Positions 1-5,278 of a DNA stretch of 5,316 nt are shown one piece after another (position 1 is the first letter of the stretch; every line of letters starts with the position of its first letter). The notes under the pieces are model-generated. The model had not been told where the DNA came from, did no database searches, and saw nothing but the letters and a program-made list of their open reading frames with translations. Origin of the DNA: SVQP01 sp045606685 (GTDB lineage Bacteria > Bacillota > Clostridia > Oscillospirales > CAG-272); assembly GCA_045606685.1 (NCBI GenBank), contig JAZUSJ010000142.1, positions 1 through 5,316 on the forward strand. The letters run 5' to 3'. The position numbers were made by a program, and so were the translations under genes.

Positions 1-1809
1 TCCCACACCCGCTACGGCGCTCTGGGCACTATGGCCGTGGGCGAGGGCGGCCCCGAGCTTGTCAAGCAGCTGCTCTCTAACACCTACGACATCCCCGCGC
101 CCGAGGTGGTGCTGGTCTATCTGAGTGGCAAGCCGCGGCGCGGCATCGGCCCGCACGACGTCGCACTTGCACTCGTGGGTGCTGCATTCCCCGGAGGCTT
201 TGTCAAAAACAGAATTCTGGAATTCGTCGGCCCGGGCGTTGAGAATCTCTCGATGGATTTCCGTAACGGCATTGACGTCATGACCACCGAGACCACTTGC
301 CTTTCTTCCATCTGGGTAACCGACGATTGCACCAAGGCATTCTATGAAACGCACAACAGAGGCGAATACTACGCGCCTCTTGCCCCCGACGATGGTGCTT
401 ACTACGACCGCATGATCAGCATCGAGCTGGACAAGGTCGAATCCATGATCGCGCTGCCCTTCCATCCCTCGAATGCATACACCATTCACGAATTCAACCA
501 GCGTGCAGCCGAGCTGCTTGCAGGCGTTGAGGCAGAGGCTAAGCAGCTGTTCCCGGGTGCGCCTCTTACCCTGACAAGCAAGGTATGCGCTGACGGCGTG
601 CATGCCGATCAGGGCGTGATCGCAGGCTGCGCGGGCGGTATGTACGAATCCATTTGCGAGGCGGACGCCATTCTGAAAACAGGCGACGTGGGCGACGGCG
701 CATTCTCGCTTTCGGTCTACCCCACCAGCATTCCCGTTTCCCTGGAGCTGACAAGACAGGGCGTCAGCGCGTCCTTGCTTGCGCAGGGTGCTGTCATCAA
801 GCCCTCGTTCTGCGGCCCCTGCTTCGGTGCGGGTGACGTGCCTGCAAACAACGGTCTTTCGCTGCGTCATACCACGCGTAACTTCCCCAACCGTGAGGGC
901 TCCAAGCCCGGCGAAGGACAGATCTCCTGCGTAGCGCTGATGGATGCACGTTCTATCGCGGCAACCGCGGCAAACGGCGGCGTGATCACGGCTGCGACCG
1001 ATATTGATTACGATTACACACCTGCGCCTTACGTTTTTGACGCTTCTCCCTACGACAAGCGCGTTTACAACGGCTTTGGCAAGCCACTGCCCGAAACCGA
1101 GCTTGTCATGGGCCCCAATATCACCGACTGGCCGGCGCAATACGCGCTTGCCGACAATTTGCTTGTCGAACTGGCGGCTGTTATTCGCGATCCCGTGACC
1201 ACCACAGACGAGCTGATCCCCTCGGGTGAGACCTCGTCCTACAGATCCAATCCTCTGCGTCTTGCCGAGTTTGCGCTCTCCCGCCGCTGTCCCGAGTACG
1301 TCGGACGCTCCAAGGCGGTTGCCAAGGACGAGGCCGCAAGAAGAGACGGCACGCTTTCCGAAAAGCTTTGCAAGGCTTTGAGCGTTGTGGGCGATGCAAA
1401 AGCATTGGCGCAGAATACACAATTCGGCTCCTGCCTGTTCGCCAACAAGCCGGGCGACGGCTCAGCCCGTGAGCAGGCGGCATCCTGTCAGAAGGTGCTT
1501 GGCGGATTTGCCAACATCTGCTATGAATTTGCCACCAAGCGTTATCGCTCCAACTGCATCAACTGGGGCATTCTTCCCTTTACGCTGGATGCAGATACCG
1601 CATTCCCCTACGCAGAGGGCGACTTTGTGTTCGTCCCCGACATCAGAGAAAAGCTGATAAGCGGCTGCGAGCAATTTGACGCGACCGTGATCTGCGCAGA
1701 CGGCTCTGCCCACGCGCTGACCTTGCATGTCAAGGGCTTGACCGAGAATGAAAAGCAGATCATTCTGGACGGCTGCCTGATGAACTATTACGCAAACGGA
1801 AACAAGTAA
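1..1809 (+). CDS. Aconitase-superfamily hydratase, 5'-truncated by window edge
   Basis: The frame is open from base 1, so the visible 602 residues are the C-terminal part. The ATG at 31 is internal, because the codons before it already read SHTRYGALGT, the aconitase DSHT substrate/active-site motif with its D just outside the window. Numbering from base 1, the three [4Fe-4S] cysteines are C210 (GCAGG) and C271/C274 (SFCGPCFGAGD). The TRNFPNR segment (R293, R298) matches the substrate-binding NRNFTGR of mitochondrial aconitase. The swivel-domain motif GDGSARE (1453-1473) matches GEGSSRE. About 150 residues are missing if it is as long as E. coli YbhJ (about 750 aa), which it resembles more than AcnA or AcnB. 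Expected reaction is a cytosolic dehydration/hydration; the icd gene downstream makes citrate/isocitrate the likely substrate (inference). Odd points: SAR instead of SSR, and GCAGG instead of SCTNS at the first cluster cysteine. The family is secure; the substrate is not. Confidence 0.88.
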   Translation, partial: SHTRYGALGTMAVGEGGPELVKQLLSNTYDIPAPEVVLVYLSGKPRRGIGPHDVALALVGAAFPGGFVKNRILEFVGPGVENLSMDFRNGIDVMTTETTCLSSIWVTDDCTKAFYETHNRGEYYAPLAPDDGAYYDRMISIELDKVESMIALPFHPSNAYTIHEFNQRAAELLAGVEAEAKQLFPGAPLTLTSKVCADGVHADQGVIAGCAGGMYESICEADAILKTGDVGDGAFSLSVYPTSIPVSLELTRQGVSASLLAQGAVIKPSFCGPCFGAGDVPANNGLSLRHTTRNFPNREGSKPGEGQISCVALMDARSIAATAANGGVITAATDIDYDYTPAPYVFDASPYDKRVYNGFGKPLPETELVMGPNITDWPAQYALADNLLVELAAVIRDPVTTTDELIPSGETSSYRSNPLRLAEFALSRRCPEYVGRSKAVAKDEAARRDGTLSEKLCKALSVVGDAKALAQNTQFGSCLFANKPGDGSAREQAASCQKVLGGFANICYEFATKRYRSNCINWGILPFTLDADTAFPYAEGDFVFVPDIREKLISGCEQFDATVICADGSAHALTLHVKGLTENEKQIILDGCLMNYYANGNK

Positions 1810-1810
1810 A

Positions 1811-2641
1811 ATGTACACGGGCGAATATCAATACGCAACAAACGCCATGGGCGGTGCGCATCTGCCGCCCGACGAGCACGTAAAGCTGCTTGCAGCGGTT
1901 GGTTGGGACGGATTTTTCACCGGCTGGAACGCGCAAAAAACGCCGCTTTGGCGTGCGGCTGCTGATCAATACGGCCTTGTCTATACCTCGATCCATGCTC
2001 CCTTTACCGGTGTAGCTGCCATGTGGCGGGATGGAGATGCAGGCATCAAGGAAACCGAAACGTATATTGCCTGTCTGGAGGATTGTGCCAAGCACCAAAT
2101 TCCCGTGATGGTATTGCATCCCTTTATCGGCTTTGAGGATCATACCCCTACCGAGGTTGGTATTGAGAATTTCGCCAAGGTGGTTGATCGCGCGGATGCG
2201 CTGGGTGTGCGGCTCGGCTTTGAAAACGTGGAGGGTGAGGAATATCTTGCCGCGATTTTCAAGGCTTTTGCAGGCCGCCCCTCGCTCGGCTTCTGCTTTG
2301 ACGCAGGACATGAGCTTTGCTACAACCGCGGCAAGGATATGCTGACCGTGTACGGCCACGCGCTTTGCCACACGCATCTCAACGACAATGTGGGCGTGAC
2401 GGGAAAGGACATTTTCTGGACGGACGATCTGCACCTTTTAATGGGCGACGGCATTGCCGACTGGGAGGGCGTGATGCGCCGCATTCGTGCCACCGGCTTT
2501 GACGGCCTCCTGACCTGCGAGCTGACGCTTGCAAACAAGCCCGACAAACATACGCATGACGGCTACGCTGCCATGCCGATCAAAGATTTTTACACCCTTG
2601 CGCTCTCTCGCATGCAAGCGATTGGCAAAATGGGATTATGA
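1811..2641 (+). CDS. Sugar phosphate isomerase/epimerase-like TIM-barrel protein (AP endonuclease 2 family)
   Basis: 276 residues, starting 1 nt after the hydratase stop. Only a weak GGA (1798-1800) precedes the ATG, so translation is probably coupled to the upstream gene. The pattern is a xylose isomerase-like / endonuclease IV-like barrel with metal ligands at strand ends: H62 (SIHAPF), H103 (VLHPF), E138 (GFENV), D164 and H167 (CFDAGHE), H189 (HTHLND), D206 and H208 (TDDLH, then MGDGIADW), E237 (CELTL). These line up one by one with the nine zinc ligands of E. coli endonuclease IV (alignment from memory). There is no signal peptide or membrane segment, so it is cytosolic. Proteins of this family act as sugar or hydroxypyruvate isomerases, epimerases, inosose dehydratases, or AP endonucleases; the sequence alone does not decide. 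The position between a hydratase and icd suggests carbon metabolism (inference). Family assignment is strong, specific function unknown. Confidence 0.85.
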   Translation: MYTGEYQYATNAMGGAHLPPDEHVKLLAAVGWDGFFTGWNAQKTPLWRAAADQYGLVYTSIHAPFTGVAAMWRDGDAGIKETETYIACLEDCAKHQIPVMVLHPFIGFEDHTPTEVGIENFAKVVDRADALGVRLGFENVEGEEYLAAIFKAFAGRPSLGFCFDAGHELCYNRGKDMLTVYGHALCHTHLNDNVGVTGKDIFWTDDLHLLMGDGIADWEGVMRRIRATGFDGLLTCELTLANKPDKHTHDGYAAMPIKDFYTLALSRMQAIGKMGL

Positions 2642-2644
2642 TAT

Positions 2645-2650
2645 GGAGGT
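2645..2650 (+). promoter_or_regulatory. Strong Shine-Dalgarno for icd
   Basis: GGAGGT sits 6 nt before the ATG at 2657, inside the 15-nt gap after the TIM-barrel stop. It fixes the icd start and is much stronger than the site of the preceding gene, suggesting icd is made at a higher rate from the shared transcript. Confidence 0.85.
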
Positions 2651-2656
2651 AACACC

Positions 2657-3874
2657 ATGCAAAAGATCAAAATGACAACCCCTTTAGTCGAAATGGACGG
2701 CGACGAAATGACGCGCGTTTTGTGGACCATGATCAAGGACGAGCTGATCCACCCCTTCGTTGAGCTGAATACCGAATACTACGATCTGGGACTTGTGGAG
2801 CGTGAATGCACCAAGGACAAGGTCACCTTTGATTCGGCTTACGCGACAAAGAAATACGGTGTGGCCGTCAAGTGCGCCACCATTACCCCCAACCGCCAGC
2901 GCGTGGAGGAATACAACCTTTCAGAAATGTGGAAGTCCCCCAACGGCACCATTCGTGCGATCTTGGACGGCACGGTGTTCCGCGCACCCATTCTGATCGA
3001 TTCCATCCGCCCTGCTGTACGCAACTGGGAGGCGCCCATTACCATTGCGCGTCACGCATACGGTGACGTTTACAAGGCGACCGAATACCGCGTTCCCACC
3101 GAGGGTAAGGCCGAGCTGATCTTTACCGACAAGGACGGCAACCAAACCTTCCGTGAGACGGTCTACGACTTCGAATGCCCCGGTGTGCTGCAGAGCCAGT
3201 ACAACAAGGACAGCTCGATCCGTTCGTTTGCGCACGCTTGCTTCCAGTATGCGATCGATACCAAGCAGGATCTGTGGTTCTCTACCAAGGACACCATTTC
3301 CAAGCAATACGATCAGACCTTCAAGCTGATCTTCCAGGAGATCTACGAGGCAGATTACAAGGAAAAGTTTGAGGAGCTGGGCATTGAGTACTTCTACACG
3401 CTGATCGACGACGCGGTCGCGCGTGTCATCAGATCCAAGGGCGGCTTTATCTGGGCGTGCAAGAACTACGACGGTGACGTTATGAGCGACATGGTTTCCA
3501 CCGCGTTCGGCTCGCTTGCCATGATGACCTCTGTACTGGTTGCGCCCGACGGCACCACCGAATACGAGGCGGCACACGGCACGGTCACGCGCCACTACTA
3601 CCGCTATCTCAAGGGCGAGACCACCTCGACCAACCCCATGGCTACCATTTTCGCATGGTCGGGGGCATTGCGCAAGAGAGGTCAGCTGGACGGCCTTGAC
3701 GACCTTGTTGACTTTGCCGATAAGCTGGAGGCTGCCTGCCTGCAGACCTTGAACGACGGCATTATGACCAAGGACCTGGTCGGCCTTGTCGTACCCGGCA
3801 CACAAGTGACCTCGGTCAATTCCCTGGAGTTCTTGAAGGCGATCAGAGAGAGACTGGAAAAGGCGTTGGCGTAA
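2657..3874 (+). CDS. icd: NADP-dependent isocitrate dehydrogenase, homodimeric eukaryotic-like type
   Basis: 405 residues, full length. It oxidatively decarboxylates isocitrate to 2-oxoglutarate, giving NADPH, in the cytosol. It matches human IDH1 almost motif for motif, with the same numbering in the N-terminal half: VKCATITP (71-78), MWKSPNGTIR (91-100) with S94 and R100, GTVFR with R109, and RHAYGD with R132, all isocitrate contacts. STKDT carries K211, and D251, D274 and D278 (LIDD, NYDGDVMSD) are the metal and catalytic residues. GTVTRH (308-313) with R312/H313 is the NADP 2'-phosphate reader of this subfamily, so NADP rather than NAD is expected. It differs from the E. coli Icd type, which lacks this close IDH1 similarity. 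Last gene of the operon, ending just before a strong hairpin terminator. With the hydratase upstream it forms the oxidative branch to glutamate precursors. The start is set by the SD at 2645. Confidence 0.97.
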   Translation: MQKIKMTTPLVEMDGDEMTRVLWTMIKDELIHPFVELNTEYYDLGLVERECTKDKVTFDSAYATKKYGVAVKCATITPNRQRVEEYNLSEMWKSPNGTIRAILDGTVFRAPILIDSIRPAVRNWEAPITIARHAYGDVYKATEYRVPTEGKAELIFTDKDGNQTFRETVYDFECPGVLQSQYNKDSSIRSFAHACFQYAIDTKQDLWFSTKDTISKQYDQTFKLIFQEIYEADYKEKFEELGIEYFYTLIDDAVARVIRSKGGFIWACKNYDGDVMSDMVSTAFGSLAMMTSVLVAPDGTTEYEAAHGTVTRHYYRYLKGETTSTNPMATIFAWSGALRKRGQLDGLDDLVDFADKLEAACLQTLNDGIMTKDLVGLVVPGTQVTSVNSLEFLKAIRERLEKALA

Positions 3875-3883
3875 TTTTTTGTT

Positions 3884-3933
3884 AATAATAAATACCCCCG
3901 ACAGATGAAAATCTGTTGGGGGTATTTATTATT
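3884..3933. terminator. Bidirectional rho-independent terminator between icd and HD gene
   Basis: A 23-bp stem (3884-3906 with 3911-3933) closes a GAAA tetraloop (3907-3910). All pairs are Watson-Crick except one G-T at 3900/3917. The core is CCCCC/GGGGG, flanked by A/T-rich outer pairs that give U-rich tails in both directions. A run of six T (3875-3880) follows the icd stop on the + strand and becomes A-rich on the other. The layout serves both convergent genes; the minus-strand stop codon (3929-3931) is part of the stem. Confidence 0.9.
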
Positions 3934-4495
3934 CTGATTCAAATGTACCAAACAAAACACTCATGATATTCTGATAGCGCTGTGCAAATATATGCTTGCT
4001 TTGATCACTCAAATCTGCATAATCACCGGCAAAATAGTTCTTCAAGTCCGTGATTGAAGTAATATTAGATTTATATGCAAAGTCAAAGCACATAGGGATA
4101 TTATCAAAGTGAGCAATAATATCGCCATCTGCTACGCATAATTCCTCAATATTTTCAGCATTACGACTGCTTCTGTGATGTAATATACAATTTATTACAC
4201 GTTCTTTTCTATCCGCCGGATACTCAAGGCGTGTCAAAAGCTCATCCGCAATACACTTTCCGTTCAAGTGATGTTCTTTTCTTGAGCCCGTTCTTGTCAT
4301 GAGTGCAATATCATGTAACAACGCACCTAATTCAACGATTTCTTTATCTGCATGGTACTCGTCAGCTAAAATCAATGATTCTTTTACGACAAATTGAACG
4401 TGCTGCTCCCAAAAATCATAATGATCGGGGGCGCTATCAGAATATTGTTTGTTCATCTCAAAAACATATTCTTTTACTTTTGCAATAATGTCCAT
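3929..4495 (-). CDS. HD-domain phosphohydrolase-like protein
   Basis: 188 residues, convergent with icd. The HD-superfamily metal-site pattern is complete: H32 (EQHVQFVV), H61-D62 (LLHDIA), H75/H76 (KEHH), H106/H107 (ILHHRSS) and D123 (VADGDII). Such proteins are metal-dependent phosphohydrolases or phosphodiesterases, usually on nucleotides; the YedJ-like small HD hydrolases are the nearest group I recognise. No partner domain, signal peptide or membrane segment is visible. The start is supported by GGAG 7 nt upstream. Base composition differs from the operon: the 60-nt line at 3961 has 22 G+C, against 35 at 841 and 29 at 3241, which suggests separate acquisition (inference). It appears monocistronic with its own promoter and the shared terminator. 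The substrate cannot be told from the sequence. Confidence 0.85.
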   Translation of the reverse strand: MDIIAKVKEYVFEMNKQYSDSAPDHYDFWEQHVQFVVKESLILADEYHADKEIVELGALLHDIALMTRTGSRKEHHLNGKCIADELLTRLEYPADRKERVINCILHHRSSRNAENIEELCVADGDIIAHFDNIPMCFDFAYKSNITSITDLKNYFAGDYADLSDQSKHIFAQRYQNIMSVLFGTFESE

Positions 4496-4502
4496 TCTTT
4501 TT

Positions 4503-4506
4503 CTCC
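4503..4506 (-). promoter_or_regulatory. Shine-Dalgarno of HD-domain gene
   Basis: Reads GGAG then seven A/G-rich bases before the ATG at 4495 on the minus strand. It supports that start over any internal methionine. Confidence 0.7.
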
Positions 4507-4515
4507 GTTTTAACT

Positions 4516-4532
4516 CTGAGTATCATACTCAG
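4516..4532. promoter_or_regulatory. Perfect 17-bp palindrome upstream of HD gene, possible operator
   Basis: CTGAGTAT-C-ATACTCAG, with 8-bp arms and a 1-bp centre, lies 20 bp ahead of the HD gene start. On the minus strand it contains TATGAT (4527-4522), a good -10 hexamer. The overlap with a -10 and the dyad form fit a binding site for a dimeric repressor; which regulator is unknown. Confidence 0.5.
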
Positions 4533-4555
4533 CACATATCTCATTTTTGTGTCAA
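4522..4555 (-). promoter_or_regulatory. Candidate promoter of HD gene
   Basis: A perfect TTGACA (-35, 4555-4550) and TATGAT (-10, 4527-4522) occur on the minus strand, but the spacer is 22 bp, longer than the usual 16-18. Either the promoter is weak and activator-dependent, or a different -10 is used. The -10 is inside the palindrome. Confidence 0.35.
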
Positions 4556-4570
4556 CCATAGTACGCTTTT

Positions 4571-4698
4571 CCCCCGAGTGTCATCCTGTGCGAGCGCTGC
4601 GCAGCAGCCGAGTCGAAGTTTTGCAGAGCGTAGCAAAAGCGAAGCGACGCAAAACCGCGAGCGCGACGTATGGAAGCGCGGAGCGGGATCTGCGTAGG
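4571..4698 (+). repeat. GC-rich intergenic repeat, copy A (inverted partner at 4956-5097)
   Basis: Begins CCCCCGAGTGTCATCCTG, passes through GAGTCGAAGTTTTGC (4610-4624) and ends GCGGGATCTGCGTAGG (4683-4698). The reverse complement of 4956-5097 has the same order of blocks: CCCCCAAGTGTCATCCTG, GAGTCGAACTTTTGC, then GCGGGATCTGCGCAGG. The middle differs in sequence and length but is also dyad-rich here (GTTTTGC 4618-4624 with GCAAAAC 4649-4655). I know TGTCATCCTG...GAGTCGAA...GGATCT as a dispersed intergenic repeat type in Firmicute genomes; its role is not established. Confidence 0.75.
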
Positions 4699-4767
4699 GC
4701 TCTGACACGCCGCCTGCAAAAGTTACATTTGATTGTGAGCGGTAAAAAAATCTCAAGCCGTCCATCG

Positions 4768-4812
4768 GTAGGGTGCGACATCATGCCGCATGCGGCGACC
4801 GCACCGTCCTAC
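4768..4812. repeat. Hairpin-forming GTAGG...CCTAC repeat
   Basis: GTAGG (4768-4772) pairs CCTAC (4808-4812), and GTGCG (4773-4777) pairs CGCAC (4800-4804) with a 3-nt bulge. A perfect 12-bp palindrome GCCGCATGCGGC (4785-4796) forms the tip. Its left flank resembles the reverse complement of 4872-4889 (CCGTCGGTAGGG...), so it belongs to the same family as the next hairpin. A short inverted pair, ATTGTGAG (4732-4739) and CTCACAAT (4826-4833), brackets it. Confidence 0.6.
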
Positions 4813-4845
4813 ATAAACAAATTTTCTCACAATGTAATAAATTCC

Positions 4846-4884
4846 TTGTGCCTGCCCGGGGTGTCGAGGACGTCACCCCCTACC
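4846..4884 (+). repeat. Constant-loop hairpin, copy 1
   Basis: Stem GGGGTG (4858-4863) / CACCCC (4874-4879) with a 10-nt loop TCGAGGACGT, followed by CTACC. It is preceded by TTGTGCCTGCCC, which recurs almost unchanged before copy 3. The loop is the same as in copy 2 except for the last base, while the stem differs at three pairs. Confidence 0.7.
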
Positions 4885-4907
4885 GACGGACAGATTGCAT
4901 CCCTGTT

Positions 4908-4937
4908 AGCCTTTGCATCAAGAATCATTCAAAGGCT
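4908..4937. repeat. Short inverted repeat / stem-loop
   Basis: AGCCTTTG (4908-4915) and CAAAGGCT (4930-4937) are perfect 8-bp arms around a 14-nt AT-rich loop. There is no T-run after it, so it is not a clear terminator. Between copy 1 of the constant-loop hairpin and repeat copy B nothing else is visible. Confidence 0.4.
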
Positions 4938-4955
4938 GAGCAGACATTGAGGAAA

Positions 4956-5097
4956 CCTGCGCAGATCCCGCTTCCATTCGCCTTCGGCGAATATTCGCGC
5001 TTTTGCTCCGTTCCGTATCCTGCTTTCGCGACGGATACTGCACTTCGCAAAAGTTCGACTCCGGGCTACGCCCTGCGCTCAGGATGACACTTGGGGG
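4956..5097 (-). repeat. GC-rich intergenic repeat, copy B (inverted relative to copy A)
   Basis: On the minus strand it opens CCCCCAAGTGTCATCCTG (5097-5080) and closes GGGATCTGCGCAGG (4969-4956), the same ends as copy A. It carries internal hairpins: ATTCGCC-TTC-GGCGAAT (4976-4992) and GTATCC (5015-5020) with GGATAC (5033-5038). It is about 14 bp longer than copy A, with the difference in the middle. Together the two copies bound a 527-bp segment. Confidence 0.75.
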
Positions 5098-5114
5098 AAG
5101 GTTTTGTTACGCTT

Positions 5115-5140
5115 GGACCGTCGAGGACGCCGGTCCCTAC
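5115..5140 (+). repeat. Constant-loop hairpin, copy 2
   Basis: Stem GGACCG (5115-5120) / CGGTCC (5131-5136) with loop TCGAGGACGC and trailing CTAC. Compared with copy 1, stem pairs 3, 4 and 5 are changed on both sides so that pairing is kept (G-C to A-T, G-C to C-G, T-A to C-G), while the loop is nearly fixed. Confidence 0.7.
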
Positions 5141-5150
5141 AAAAGGCTGT

Positions 5151-5176
5151 TTGTGCTTGCTCGGGACGTCGAGGGC
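5151..5176 (+). repeat. Constant-loop hairpin, copy 3, broken in the loop
   Basis: TTGTGCTTGCTC (5151-5162) matches the lead-in of copy 1. It is followed by left arm GGGACG (5163-5168) and loop TCGAGGGC (5169-5176). The expected right arm CGTCCC and CTAC are absent; the sequence switches at 5177 to TGTATAGTGC. The break is best explained by an insertion at 5176/5177. Confidence 0.6.
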
Positions 5177-5180
5177 TGTA

Positions 5181-5227
5181 TAGTGCAGTATGATAGTATA
5201 CAGGTAGTGCAAGATGATTGTATACAG
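5181..5227 (+). repeat. Two tandem 23-bp repeats with 24-bp period
   Basis: 5181-5203 and 5205-5227 both begin TAGTGCA and end GTATACAG; they agree at 20 of 23 positions. Each ends in a GTATAC palindrome, extended to TGTATACA (5219-5226) in the second. They lie just upstream of the promoter at 5234. They may be transposase binding sites in an IS end, or operators for a regulator encoded downstream. Confidence 0.7.
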
Positions 5228-5233
5228 TTTTTG

Positions 5234-5242
5234 TGATATAAT
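5234..5242 (+). promoter_or_regulatory. Extended -10 promoter
   Basis: TGATATAAT is a perfect TGn-extended -10 with consensus TATAAT at 5237-5242. No good -35 is found 16-18 bp upstream (TTGTAT at 5218-5223 is 13 bp away), as is usual for extended -10 promoters. It would drive the gene at 5279. Confidence 0.6.
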
Positions 5243-5263
5243 GAAGGCATAAAAGAACCCCAA

Positions 5264-5270
5264 AAGGAGG
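5264..5270 (+). promoter_or_regulatory. Strong Shine-Dalgarno for the terminal gene
   Basis: AAGGAGG with an 8-nt spacer to the ATG at 5279, close to consensus. It shows that the short frame running off the window edge is a real gene start. Confidence 0.8.
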
Positions 5271-5278
5271 ATTCTAAG

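Larger units (their letters stand above)
4496..5278. other. Gene-free repeat-rich intergenic region
   Basis: Open frames here, such as 4549-4950 on the + strand, run straight through inverted repeats and hairpins, have Arg/Ser-rich compositions with no recognisable motif, and lack good ribosome binding sites, so I call no gene. I see no tRNA, rRNA or CRISPR pattern. The content is a set of GC-rich dyad repeats listed separately, with short AT-rich spacers (for example 4706-4754 and 4811-4850). Confidence 0.75.

Noticed and set aside
31..33. ATG as the true start of the hydratase
   Set aside because: The codons before it continue the conserved SHT active-site motif, and the protein would lack its N-terminal domain; the real start is upstream of the window.
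1760..2434. 224-codon minus-strand frame opposite the TIM-barrel gene
   Set aside because: It overlaps a gene with clear family motifs on the other strand and has no motif of its own; it is an antisense shadow.
2921..3805. 294-codon minus-strand frame opposite icd
   Set aside because: icd is unmistakable in its own frame. The long antisense frame follows from its codon usage and shows no domain.
4768..4812. Riboswitch or terminator
   Set aside because: The hairpin is strong but has no T-run, no downstream gene in the right place and no known aptamer pattern.
4549..4950. 133-codon open frame on the + strand in the intergenic region
   Set aside because: It runs through repeat copy A and the hairpins, has no good ribosome binding site, an Arg/Ser-rich composition and no recognisable domain.
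5181..5227. CRISPR-like array
   Set aside because: Only two 23-bp units with a 1-bp gap; there is no spacer-sized unique sequence and no further repeats.
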